64,000 bases of DNA from Margaritifera margaritifera. Taxonomy: Eukaryota; Mollusca; Bivalvia; Unionida; Margaritiferidae. A program made the translations under genes and the position numbers. The first letter of the stretch is position 1. Each line of letters starts with the position of its first letter. Positions 1 to 8,237 of this stretch are shown piece by piece. The stretch is from positions 1,340,501-1,404,500 of the forward strand of contig JAQPZY010001561.1 in NCBI GenBank assembly GCA_029931535.1, given 5' to 3'. The notes under the pieces are model-generated. The model was not told the origin of the DNA, searched no databases, and was given only the letters and a program-made list of their open reading frames with translations.

Positions 1-343
1 ATTCTGTTAATATTTTTGAATACACTGATGCAGCGAATTTACACGATGATTTTTTATGTTCAAGTTTTGGTTCAATCCGTCGTACGCCAGCACTAATAAA
101 TATTCCAATACCGGATAGTATTAGAAGTAGTGGATTAAGTGTGCTACCCGCTGAAACAATACCGCTTGTTGTTAATACCAGCGGTGCATAAAATATTAGT
201 TTTATTAACCGACCATAATACTTGGCGGCTTTTTTAGCGCAGTATGCTTTTTTATGATATGTGTAAAAATATGCTATTAGTTGATTGCGTTCCTCATCTG
301 ATATTGCTGTAGAAATATGATTAAAGTTGATGATTTGTTTCAT
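1..343 (-). CDS. Two-helix membrane protein, SLATT-like, partial
   Basis: The reading frame opens at the ATG at 341-343 and runs leftward off the window, 114 codons without a stop. A charged, tyrosine-rich N-terminal segment of about 50 residues is followed by two hydrophobic stretches separated by a short turn (the first begins LIFYAPLVLTTSG, the second LLLILSGIGIFIS) and then a cytosolic basic helix. This layout fits SLATT-type two-helix proteins, found in bacterial conflict systems and some large DNA viruses; the match is by pattern only. A TTATATAA box lies four bases upstream of the start. The gene appears intact in what is visible. It could instead be an unrelated viral membrane protein. 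Confidence 0.6.
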   Translation of the reverse strand, partial: MKQIINFNHISTAISDEERNQLIAYFYTYHKKAYCAKKAAKYYGRLIKLIFYAPLVLTTSGIVSAGSTLNPLLLILSGIGIFISAGVRRIEPKLEHKKSSCKFAASVYSKILTE

Positions 344-347
344 CGTT

Positions 348-355
348 TTATATAA
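348..355 (-). promoter_or_regulatory. TTATATAA box before SLATT-like gene
   Basis: Perfect 8-bp palindrome TTATATAA, four bases before the ATG at 343 on the minus strand. The same box stands before most other genes of this element. Confidence 0.6.
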
Positions 356-371
356 TAATCGTTGATAAATA

Positions 372-1025
372 TTAACTTGTGATCTTTAAGTTTGTGGCAG
401 AGTCTGAAATTAATGCATTAAAATCTGCATTTCGAACATCTGTAAGCGTTGCTCTGTATTTGTTAAATATATTTGCTGTAGGACGCCGCAGTTGTTCTTC
501 TTGTTTGTCTGTGTATTCTTTTGTTGGTTTATAGTCGAGTGTCTCTGAAACAGTTGCAATATCATTTATTTCACCAATATCATGTTCGTGTAAATCAATG
601 AATTCGATGGCAGCTTTAATGAAATCTATATTAATATCACGTGGAATAAAGTATTGGCGAAGTATTACGTATGCTGTTGCGAATCTTTCTTTTATATATA
701 ATTGATTTGATTGTGGTTGATCTGATGGTAAACTATTATGTAAAACAGTTTTTACTCTTAAATAACCTTCTTTAAAATCAGACTCTAAAATTAATTTGTT
801 TAGATTTTTAATTGTAATAGGATGATAAAAAAGTAAATAATTATAATCTTCTCTAGGAAATGCATCTAGTGGAATTGGAGGTGGATGATCTTTTATAATA
901 TCATGAATATTCGTCAAATTTTTTATTTTATTTAGATATTCTACTTTAATTTTATTTTCTAAATGCTTATTTTTTTTATGATAAGCATCAGCGTCTACGA
1001 CATTATACCCAAAAACATTAAACAT
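372..1025 (-). pseudogene. C-terminal part of a broken repeat-domain gene (217 codons)
   Basis: Not recognised. The frame has an ATG at 1025 but is also open upstream to the TAA at 1167-1169, with 47 codons that include the hydrophobic run AVFTLWFIHKYFLL, and it shares its frame with the 148-codon ORF at 1167-1613. The C-terminal half (about residues 115-205) repeats that ORF: AYVILRQYF against AYTILYQYL, KAAIEFIDL against KSAMEFIDL, TVSETLDYK against NVSETFEFN, IFNKYR against IFGKYR. No TTATATAA box lies upstream. I infer that it is the last domain of one gene starting at 2443, cut off by a nonsense codon. Function unknown; a virion polyprotein or structural component is possible. Confidence 0.6.
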
Positions 1026-1166
1026 TTTTAAATCATAACTAAATAGTCCTGGTGCACCTTTATTTTTTAGTAGAAAGTATTTATGAATAAACCAAAGTGT
1101 AAAAACAGCATCAGTGAATTTGTCAATATCGGTATGGTATTTGATAACCTCTTCAAATTTTAATTT

Positions 1167-1613
1167 TTATGCAGCTTTTGCAACTAGTTCTTTAAATTTT
1201 TTATTTTTTTCATCATCGATAAAATCTCTATATTTTCCAAATATTTCTACTTGTTTACCTTTTATCATTCGATCTTGTTCAAACGAATAAGATAGTTTAT
1301 AATTGAATTCGAATGTTTCCGAAACATTATTTATCTTATTTGCATCAACATCTTGACTGTTTAAGTCAATAAATTCCATAGCTGATTTTACAGCGCCTAT
1401 TGGTATCACATCTAACACTAAATACTGATATAATATTGTATACGCCGCAGCAAAATCACCTAATACACTGTCTTCAGTTAAGAGATCATTTACTTGTAAT
1501 TTTTCTTTTATCATATCACGTAAATCTGAATACAATGGCTCACCTATAAAGGCAATTAATAAACGATGAATATCACCTTTATTTATCAGATCATTATATG
1601 ATAGTTGATTCAT
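1167..1613 (-). pseudogene. Middle domain of the broken repeat-domain gene (148 codons)
   Basis: Not recognised. It is an acidic, mostly helical segment with the same domain as the neighbour at 372-1025 (shared EFIDL, VSET and F-KYR motifs). The frame is open upstream of the nominal ATG at 1613 to about 1683, directly abutting the stop of the 138-codon ORF in another frame. It therefore looks like a frameshifted continuation rather than a separate gene, and no promoter box lies in between. Its TAA at 1167 is followed in the same frame by a further 47 open codons and then the 217-codon ORF. Confidence 0.6.
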
Positions 1614-1683
1614 ATTTGGATCCCAAGTTATTTCATCTTGTATTTCATCAAGTAAATTTAGTTCATCATAAAAAACTTTTCTT

Positions 1684-2123
1684 TCAGACTGTTAATTGTT
1701 TTAATTTTTTCTCAATTGTTTCAACAGTGTCAAATGCAGTTGCTATATCATCACCGCTGTATTTATTTTGATATTTGGATATTTTTGATGATAAAAGAAC
1801 TAAGTAACTAGTAGATAACACATGAACATCATCTGGTTCGTTGTGGATGGCAACAATTGTTTCAACGTCGTTATAATCTAACCCGAGTTCTCTGAATAGT
1901 CGCCGTTTAGCAAAATTATGTAACGCTTTTTCGTTTCGTCCAAGACCATGTCGCTTTTTATCAAAAATTTTATCTAAACAATTTATTCTTTCTTTGTGTT
2001 TTACTCCTTCTCCTCCAGTAAATTTTCGTTTTTGTACTGATTTTGACCGCAATATCGTAAACACATTATCACGTGATAATTCTATGATTGTATCGTGCAA
2101 TAATTTTTCAATTTCACTCTCTA
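1684..2123 (-). pseudogene. Second segment of the broken repeat-domain gene (about 146 codons)
   Basis: Not recognised. The segment is basic in its first half and ends in a helical stretch (TSYLVLLSSK, then IATAFDTVETIEK) whose spacing resembles the repeat domain of the two ORFs downstream, so it may be a third, diverged repeat. There is no ATG: the frame opens right after a TAA near 2124-2126 and overlaps the end of the 109-codon ORF in another frame. I infer that a frameshift near 2,105-2,125 joins it to that ORF, and a second one near 1,684 to the next segment. Confidence 0.5.
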
Positions 2124-2443
2124 GTTAATCCATTTCCGCTTGTGTACAGAATTTTACAAATATATCGTATTTGTTTAGAATTTCTTTCATCTGATTTTTT
2201 TCTCATTGTGATAACCGATCTTAAGTTTCTGATATTTTCAGTTTGTTCATCATCTGTATTTTTTATCATATTTGATAGTTCACGAATAGCTGATCGAATA
2301 TTTTCTTGTCGTTGCGCTTCAATTTTTTCTTGAGATGTTTTATTAGGAATAGGCGCAGTAAATTCAGGTTTATCCAATTGCGTGTGATCAAATTCGAATA
2401 TTTTATTGTAAAACTCGCGACATACTTCAGCGATTTCAGGCAT
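2114..2443 (-). pseudogene. N-terminal segment of the broken repeat-domain gene (109 codons)
   Basis: Not recognised. The ATG at 2443 follows a TTATATAA box at 2459-2466, making this the only segment of the 372-2443 block with a promoter-like box. The product begins MPEIAEVCREFYNKIFEF, is highly charged and probably helical or coiled coil. The following three ORFs sit head to tail on the same strand with overlaps or gaps of a few bases and no boxes. I read 2443 to 372 as one ancestral gene of roughly 690 codons. A small stand-alone protein is the alternative. Confidence 0.5.
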
Positions 2444-2458
2444 TACTATTGATTGATT

Positions 2459-2466
2459 TTATATAA
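2459..2466 (-). promoter_or_regulatory. TTATATAA box before the 2443 gene
   Basis: Palindromic TTATATAA, 15 bases upstream of the minus-strand ATG at 2443; the only such box between 360 and 4200. Confidence 0.6.
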
Positions 2467-2528
2467 AAATTAATCAGTGATCGACCTGATTGATTTATGA
2501 ATGAATTGTTCACCGATTCATCGATTAA

Positions 2529-4187
2529 TTAAACAACATCGTCTAATGAAAATATTTGAAACATACTAAGACCCGGATTTACAGGTTCAGCGTTAACGAT
2601 ATATAATCTGAAATACGAATACTTAGTTGTATTCGATAAAGTAAATTCTTGAATTGTTGTTCCGATATAATTAACGCCAGGAGCGATTGTATACAATGTT
2701 GTATAACCAACATCATTGATGGAACCCTCGAGTCGCCAATTATATATTCGTTCTTGGTTGGTAGCTCGTCCACGCAGTTGAAATTTCCATATAGCAACAG
2801 GAGACGGACACTGGATTTTGATCCAAAAGTTTGCTGACATGCCATTGGTCGCCCATTCGTTTAGATTTGTCGCAGAATACAGATGATATGAAAACACATA
2901 ACAAGGATCAAATCCAGAATACGCCGACGATGATGTTGCTATAAATCCAGTACGATTGTTGCTGTTTCCAGCTAGCGGTGGGATATGACCAACACTGTTT
3001 TTGACTCGAATAGCAACTGCGATCTTAGAATCAACATAAGCTTTGTTGGATAAATCATCTGTTGCTGTTGGCGCTGTTGCACATTTAACAACACAGTTTG
3101 TCATCACAAGATTACCGGTCATTGTATCACCGATTTTGTTAACCACGGTGCTTTTGAGGTTACCAAGTGACGAATATGGAACAGCATCACCAGGATTGAC
3201 TGGTACTGGTACATTTGTTATCGCAACATTGTTCATGTTCAATGGCCCCGTCATTGTGCTTCCAGTTCTAAGAACAGCATTATCATTCATGTACTTAACA
3301 TTGACTGCGTTATCGAGTGCCCATGATAAGTATGTGTTTAATCCGTTTAGAACGTATCCGCCCATATTGATCGAGCCAATCATTGTTGTTCCAGTTCGAG
3401 GAACATATTCCGCTAGTTTTGTTGTTACTTGCGCATAAGACGTTGCATCGGAAATGTTTCCTGGTGGAAACGTCGTTGGTAATCCTGTTATTTTAGCTCC
3501 ATTAACCATTGTTAATGTTCCACCCATCATATCTCCAACGTGGCTGACATACTGTGATGTAATATCATCAACATATGTTTTGTTTACTAGATCAATAGAC
3601 GTTGATGGTATTGCCGACGACGTTATTTTATTCATTCCCATGCTTAATGTTCCAATCATTATATCTCCAGTTCGCTTGAGAAATACAGTTGATTCATCGA
3701 CATATGTTTTGTTCACAAGATCGGTACCATTAATTGGAACATACGTCGATGATATTTTATTCGAGCCCATGATAAGTGCGCCCAACATTGTACTTCCATA
3801 GCGGTTGACATAAGTTGATGAGAATCCGTCTACATATAATTTGTTAACAACGTCCGATGGATTGACTGGAACATACGATGAAGTTATTTTATTGGAACTC
3901 ATATCCAGAACTCCAGTCATTGTGTCGCCGGCTTTATTGACTTTTCTGTCATTGATTGCTAGCATCTGAATAAGACTTACCGCTTGTGTATTATCAGGAT
4001 TAAGCACAGGATAATCAGTTTCTAAACCGATTACTCTGGAATTACTCATTTTTAAGTTACCTGTCATTGTGTCGCCAGATTTCTTTACTAATCCTGATAT
4101 ATCTGTTGTACCACCATTTTTTGTTGTCGATGAGAGGTTGGCTGATGTTGTATTTCTTAATGTGCCAAATTTACTATAATAAGACAT
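2529..4187 (-). CDS. Phage tail-fibre-like receptor-binding protein
   Basis: A 552-residue open frame. From about residue 36 to 395 it carries eight repeats of the kind GDTMTG-x-L-x-M, several ending in DLVNKTYVD or similar. This is the repeat of bacteriophage tail fibres, where three chains wind into a fibrous stalk. From about residue 400 the sequence becomes a globular beta-rich domain (WIKIQCPSP, then FQLRGRATNQERIYNWRLEG) resembling galactose-binding/discoidin-like tips. No signal peptide or membrane segment is seen. I infer a virion-surface spike for host attachment, in the role of an adenovirus fibre. The frame is intact. It shares the TTATATAA box at 4211 with the divergent ATPase gene. 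The repeats are recognised with confidence; the tip is tentative. Confidence 0.8.
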   Translation of the reverse strand: MSYYSKFGTLRNTTSANLSSTTKNGGTTDISGLVKKSGDTMTGNLKMSNSRVIGLETDYPVLNPDNTQAVSLIQMLAINDRKVNKAGDTMTGVLDMSSNKITSSYVPVNPSDVVNKLYVDGFSSTYVNRYGSTMLGALIMGSNKISSTYVPINGTDLVNKTYVDESTVFLKRTGDIMIGTLSMGMNKITSSAIPSTSIDLVNKTYVDDITSQYVSHVGDMMGGTLTMVNGAKITGLPTTFPPGNISDATSYAQVTTKLAEYVPRTGTTMIGSINMGGYVLNGLNTYLSWALDNAVNVKYMNDNAVLRTGSTMTGPLNMNNVAITNVPVPVNPGDAVPYSSLGNLKSTVVNKIGDTMTGNLVMTNCVVKCATAPTATDDLSNKAYVDSKIAVAIRVKNSVGHIPPLAGNSNNRTGFIATSSSAYSGFDPCYVFSYHLYSATNLNEWATNGMSANFWIKIQCPSPVAIWKFQLRGRATNQERIYNWRLEGSINDVGYTTLYTIAPGVNYIGTTIQEFTLSNTTKYSYFRLYIVNAEPVNPGLSMFQIFSLDDVV

Positions 4188-4210
4188 TTTTTAATTATTA
4201 TGATAATCAA

Positions 4211-4218
4211 TTATATAA
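4211..4218. promoter_or_regulatory. Shared TTATATAA box between fibre and ATPase genes
   Basis: The palindrome TTATATAA lies 23 bases before the fibre ATG (minus) and 31 bases before the ATPase ATG (plus), so it can serve both. The flanks contain ATAATCAATTAT-like sequence that recurs near 4,985-5,010, 6,773-6,800 and 10,010. Confidence 0.55.
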
Positions 4219-4249
4219 ATATATAATCAACTATCATAATAATCAACAA

Positions 4250-4954
4250 ATGTCAATTATTAACTTTGACGATCCATCACGCGATATTCGAAAAAAACAT
4301 AAGAATGAGCTGCCAGATACACATTATTTAATTGTTGGACGAACTGGATCTGGTAAAACTAATCTTTTAATGAACCTGATAATCAGTAAAATATTAAAAT
4401 ATGATCGCATCTTCATCTATACGATTAATGCTCAACAACAAAAATACGATTTATTACAACAGTTTAATTATCAGATTCTAAAACCAATTTCAGGAAAAGA
4501 TGTTATCACATTTCATTCACCCGATGAAGTTATTCCAGTTGCCGAACTTGACGATGAGGAGAACAAAATAGTAGTATTTGATGATATACCTTTAACAACC
4601 AAAGACACTAAACCAGTGGAATCTTATTTTGCGCAATCGAGAAACAAAAGATGTAATTCTATTTATCTCGCTCAGAGTTATTTTACAGTACCAAAGACAA
4701 TTCGACGCAACACAGGCTGCTTTATTTTATTTGGTGGGTTGGATAACAATGACATCAGTAGAATCGCTAATGATTTTTATGGTGGCTCCGTCGATAAAAA
4801 ACAGTTTATTAAAATGTATAAACATTCCACTAGTGGAAGATATGATTTCTTTTTATTTGATAAATACACATTTAATCCTGAGAAAACATTTCGAAGGAAT
4901 CTCGATGAGTTTTTAACCTCAGAAAGTTTTTTAAACAATTCTATTCGTAATTAA
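4250..4954 (+). CDS. A32/FtsK-HerA-type genome-packaging ATPase
   Basis: A 234-residue P-loop ATPase. Walker A is GRTGSGKT at residues 30-37, and Walker B is IVVFDDI, hydrophobic then two aspartates, near residue 105. A following AQSYFTVPKTIRRN stretch fits the sensor/arginine region of the A32-like family. In adintoviruses, Polintons and large DNA viruses this enzyme drives DNA into the preformed capsid. The frame is open further upstream, but the ATG at 4250 is chosen because it follows the TTATATAA box and begins the conserved part; an upstream start would overlap the fibre gene. No breaks are visible. Confidence 0.85.
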   Translation: MSIINFDDPSRDIRKKHKNELPDTHYLIVGRTGSGKTNLLMNLIISKILKYDRIFIYTINAQQQKYDLLQQFNYQILKPISGKDVITFHSPDEVIPVAELDDEENKIVVFDDIPLTTKDTKPVESYFAQSRNKRCNSIYLAQSYFTVPKTIRRNTGCFILFGGLDNNDISRIANDFYGGSVDKKQFIKMYKHSTSGRYDFFLFDKYTFNPEKTFRRNLDEFLTSESFLNNSIRN

Positions 4955-5007
4955 TTTCCGTAAAAGTCGACAATGATTAATATATAATCAATTATCATAA
5001 TAATCAA

Positions 5008-5015
5008 TTATATAA
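5008..5015 (+). promoter_or_regulatory. TTATATAA box before 5023 gene
   Basis: Box ends seven bases before the ATG at 5023, embedded in two AATCAATTAT-like repeats at 4985-5012. Confidence 0.6.
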
Positions 5016-5022
5016 AATATTA

Positions 5023-6051
5023 ATGGAACGATATTATTTAGAAAAAGTTTACGGAAATGAAGCGCGAATAGAATTGTTAAAAAAACTTTCTGAGGTTAAG
5101 TCGGAAAATCAAAAACTATTTCAGGTGGCTAGATGGAACGAGCAGAGTAAAGAAGAATCAATGCTGAGATTTCTTAAACCTGTTCGCAAATTTTTTATTG
5201 GGACTTTTATTGACGATAAAACCAAAAAAGAACATGAAATGGATATATCAACAGCAATTATTAGAGGTTTTCAACCAACTGAAAAAACACTGGCTGAGAT
5301 AAAAGCGTTATTAACTCAACGTGATGATAGTAGTACTAGTAGTAGTACTAGTAGTAGTACTAGTAGTACTAGTAGTAGTAGTAGTAGTGGTGATCTAGGT
5401 TTACAACTATTATTTGATCCAAACGTTGATAAATTACAATTACAAAAACTAATCACTGGTGATTATGGTCAACCACCAATTAAATCGCCACAACAATCAC
5501 CAATTAAATCACCACAACAATTGGAACAATTATTATCGACGGATGATTTATTAAATGGATTACTGATTGATCATGTTTTGTATCAACAACCATCACCACA
5601 ACCTATTGATCGGTCAGCGGCAGATTCTCTGATCGACCGCGGTCAATTAACTACTATTGATGATGATGATCGGCCCGATCAGTCAGCGACCAATTCGCCG
5701 ATTGATGGAAGACAAATACTTGGAGCTGAAGGTGGTGTTGATCAACCATATGTAACAACATCACAACAAACGAGAGAACAACTAGAACTTTTACAGCGAC
5801 GACACGAAGACATAGAAGCTGAACTAGCACAACAAGTATCACAAAAAGAACTAGACAATTTAGTAAAAGCACACAATGATGTAGAACAAAAACTAAAAAC
5901 AACGTCAGCACCAGCAAACATAGAACGCTTAGAGAACCAACGATTCAAATTAGAAAAAATAATAGAAGCTCAACTAACCAAAAGAGGCCAGGAAAACCTG
6001 CGAAATGGACTAGAAAGTATAGAAGAACAAAATACAAGAGTTTTTACATAA
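5023..6051 (+). CDS. Low-complexity, coiled-coil protein of unknown function
   Basis: Not recognised as a family. Of 342 residues, the first 100 or so are globular and charged (MERYYLEKVYGNEARIELL start). Then comes a serine/threonine run encoded by AGT/ACT repeats (5,332-5,390), a Q- and P-rich region with KSPQQ repeats, and a C-terminal coiled coil (about residues 250-340) with many E, Q and L. The frame ends at 6051, but an overlapping frame stays open through 6,052-6,097 into the 6098 ORF, whose QLLSTD repeats resemble the QLLSTDD here. The gene may therefore have continued to 6621. A structural or DNA-binding virion protein is possible but unproven. Confidence 0.6.
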   Translation: MERYYLEKVYGNEARIELLKKLSEVKSENQKLFQVARWNEQSKEESMLRFLKPVRKFFIGTFIDDKTKKEHEMDISTAIIRGFQPTEKTLAEIKALLTQRDDSSTSSSTSSSTSSTSSSSSSGDLGLQLLFDPNVDKLQLQKLITGDYGQPPIKSPQQSPIKSPQQLEQLLSTDDLLNGLLIDHVLYQQPSPQPIDRSAADSLIDRGQLTTIDDDDRPDQSATNSPIDGRQILGAEGGVDQPYVTTSQQTREQLELLQRRHEDIEAELAQQVSQKELDNLVKAHNDVEQKLKTTSAPANIERLENQRFKLEKIIEAQLTKRGQENLRNGLESIEEQNTRVFT

Positions 6052-6059
6052 CATAGCAG

Positions 6060-6328
6060 AGGAATTACAGTTATCACCGCGATCATCATCAGTTATTATG
6101 TCAGACCCACAACCACAATTATTATCGACGGATAGTGATGAATTACAACAATTATTAAGTGTATCAGATCCACCACCACAATTATTATCGACGGATAGTG
6201 ATGAATCACAACAATTATTATTGACGGATAGTGATGGATTACTGACAGATCACAGTGGATCTGATCGGTCTACGTCGAAAAAATACAACCAGTATAAACT
6301 TTTACAGAATCAGAATTATCAGAAGTAG
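6060..6328 (+). pseudogene. QLLSTDSD repeat segment, likely part of the 5023 gene
   Basis: An open stretch carrying three to four copies of a 10-15 residue repeat with the core PQLLSTDSDE. No TTATATAA box precedes it. Its frame is open back to about 6050, where it overlaps the end of the 5023 frame, and it ends at 6328 where the next frame takes over. I read it as the middle of one gene split by indels; the nominal ATG at 6098 may be used if the pieces are independent. Confidence 0.4.
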
Positions 6329-6621
6329 AACGAAAACGACTGCAAACACAACTAAATCAAATAATTGAAAATCAACAAATAGAAATACGAATACAGAATG
6401 TGGAAAAACAAATAATTAAGGAACAGAATTTAAAGCAAAGACAAAAAGCGATCAAAAAGGAGCTGTTAAAACGACTATCATCAGCAGAAATACTGCGTTT
6501 AAAAAGAATAAAAAGTCAACTACAAACTGCAAGCATATCACCCAAAAAAGCAAAGAAATTACAGGAAGAATTAAATAAAACTGAAAGCAATAATGAAAAA
6601 AACATTAATCACAAAAAATAA
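6313..6621 (+). pseudogene. Basic coiled-coil C-terminal segment of the same gene
   Basis: Open from just after a TAA near 6,302-6,310 to 6621 without a proper start. The sequence is an almost pure coiled coil rich in K, E, Q and L (LSEVERKRLQTQLNQIIENQ near its start, KKAKKLQEELNK near its end). It continues the Q-rich character of the two preceding segments in a third frame, so a second frameshift near 6,305-6,328 is inferred. Confidence 0.4.
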
Positions 6622-6628
6622 TAGAACC

Positions 6629-6772
6629 ATGATAAAAAGTGTATGTGAAATATGTGGTAGATCAAAAAGTACATTTATTAGCGCTAATAATACACGTGTC
6701 GGTAATAATATTATTATGGTTGATAGCGATCACGTTGATGATGTAAGCGATAATGACCTTATTATTATATAA
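6629..6772 (+). CDS. Small CxxC protein, 47 residues
   Basis: A complete ATG-to-TAA frame beginning MIKSVCEICGRSKSTFIS, then an acidic tail rich in D, N, I and V. The CEIC pair followed by GRSKSTF looks like half of a zinc ribbon; short proteins with a CxxCG-x-KS-x-F pattern occur in Polinton-type elements, though I cannot confirm the family. The stop codon falls inside the TTATATAA box used by the next gene (6765-6772). No box lies directly upstream, so it may be translated from the preceding transcript. Confidence 0.45.
   Translation: MIKSVCEICGRSKSTFISANNTRVGNNIIMVDSDHVDDVSDNDLIII
6765..6772 (+). promoter_or_regulatory. TTATATAA box before PLA2-integrase gene
   Basis: Ends 33 bases before the ATG at 6806 and overlaps the stop codon of the 47-residue ORF. 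Two further AATCAATTA motifs follow at 6,773-6,798. Confidence 0.55.
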
Positions 6773-6805
6773 AATCAATTATTACATAATCAATTATAAT
6801 ACATC

Positions 6806-8197
6806 ATGAACTGCAAGTGTTTTATTAACGGTAAACCATCACAAAAATGTATTTGTGTTGAAGGAAATGCAGTACACGTTTACTGTAAAAAATGTAGACG
6901 AAATAAAATTGTAGGCGGAGCAGTGGACATACACGACTGGATTGGAAAGTTACCGCGGCCAAAGGGTGGATGGACATTACCAGGACATAAATATACAGGA
7001 CCATGGAATCCTCTAGATGATCAACTTGACAGTAATGATCAACCACTACCAGGACAAGAACCGTACAATCAAGTTGATGCTACAGCTATGCGACATGATA
7101 TATGTTATCGCGATAACATTGGAGCTAAACATGTGTGCGATAAAAAAATGTTAGACGAACTTCGAGAAATAAAACCGACGAATATGAGAGAACGAGCTGA
7201 TAAACTATTTGTCCGAGGAGTAATCGGAGCGAAATATAAACTTGGTCTTGGTCAATCAACAATCGAACGCGTTCGATCAGCGAATAGATTAAAGACCGAT
7301 CATCTCAGTAAACTTGCTGCTGAGCTTCATAAACCAAAAAAAAAGAAATTTCAACGTCGTCGCGTGGTCGTAAACGCTGTAGATGACACCTGGGCCATTG
7401 ATCTTGCTGATATGTCATTGCTGGCCGACGACAACGACGGTAATAAATTTTTGTTAACTGTAATAGATATTCAAAGTAGATTTTCTCTTATCGAACCAAT
7501 AAAAAATAAAATGGGCGCAACAATAACATCAGCGTTTAGTAAAATTATTACAAATAGTGAGCGGCAACCAAATAAAATATGGACCGATCATGGAGCTGAA
7601 TTTTATAACAAACAATTTGAGTCATGGTTAAAACAACATAATATTAAAAAATATACGACAGGTAATGAAGGTAAAAGTGTAATTGTTGAACGATTCAATC
7701 GAACAATCAAAGAATAATTGTACAAGTGGATGACCGCTAATGACACACAAAGATACGTTGATGCGCTACCACAAATCGTATCCGAATATAACAACACAGC
7801 GCATAGATCAACAGGGGTAACGCCTACTGAAGCACTAGCTGATCCAGTAATAGCGAATGAAAACCTGTATCGAAAACATAAATTTAATGTTGGTGATCGT
7901 GTTAGAATTTCATTGTCTAAAAAACAATTTGAAAAAGGATTTACGCCAAACTGGAGTGAAGAAGTGTTCGTTATCAGCGAAATACTAACAACGATTCCTG
8001 TAACATACAAATTAAGCGATAAAATCAAGGAGCCGATAGCAGGAAGTTTTTACGAGCAGGAACTGCAGCGCACCGATCAGGATGTGTTTGTAATTGAAAA
8101 AGTAATAAAACAACGCGGTAATAAATCATTAGTAAAATGGCGAGGATACGGTGACTCTTTTAATAGCTGGATACCAACTCGGTCAATCTATTACTGA
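6806..8197 (+). pseudogene. Phospholipase A2 fused to rve integrase with chromodomain, one nonsense codon
   Basis: One frame of 463 codons interrupted by a TAA at 7715-7717 (codon 304). Residues 1-35 hold six cysteines (3, 5, 15, 17, 27, 30), possibly zinc-binding. Residues 56-150 are a parvovirus-VP1-like PLA2: calcium loop YTGPWNPL at 63-70 and catalytic RHDICY with H97-D98. Such domains breach endosomal membranes during entry. After a basic linker (KPKKKKFQRRR), the rve integrase core has D199 (AIDLADM), D261 (WTDHGAEF) and E295 (VIVERFN), D and E 33 residues apart. After the stop come the integrase C-terminus and a chromodomain (VIEKVI, LVKWRGYGDSFNSW). The usual N-terminal integrase region is mostly missing, so a deletion may have created the fusion. 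Confidence 0.85.
7260..7280 (+). repeat. 21-bp inverted repeat with 16-bp perfect palindrome, copy 1
   Basis: Contains ATCGAACGCGTTCGAT (7262-7277), a perfect palindrome. The 21 bases are the exact reverse complement of 8194-8214, just past the integrase. It lies within coding sequence between the PLA2 and integrase parts. Confidence 0.7.
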
Positions 8198-8214
8198 TCG
8201 AACGCGTTCGATTG
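8194..8214 (-). repeat. 21-bp inverted repeat with 16-bp palindrome, copy 2
   Basis: Same palindrome at 8197-8212, overlapping the integrase stop codon region. A related imperfect palindrome, TGATCGA then six bases then TCGATTG, lies near 8704-8723. Confidence 0.7.
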
Positions 8215-8237
8215 CTGATAATTTATCGGTGAATCAG

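Noticed and set aside
2579..3801. ORFs within the fibre gene in other frames
   Set aside because: Shadows; the 552-residue frame has clear repeats and a promoter box.
4067..4249. N-terminal extension of the packaging ATPase
   Set aside because: It would overlap the fibre gene antisense and precede the promoter box; the conserved protein starts at 4250.
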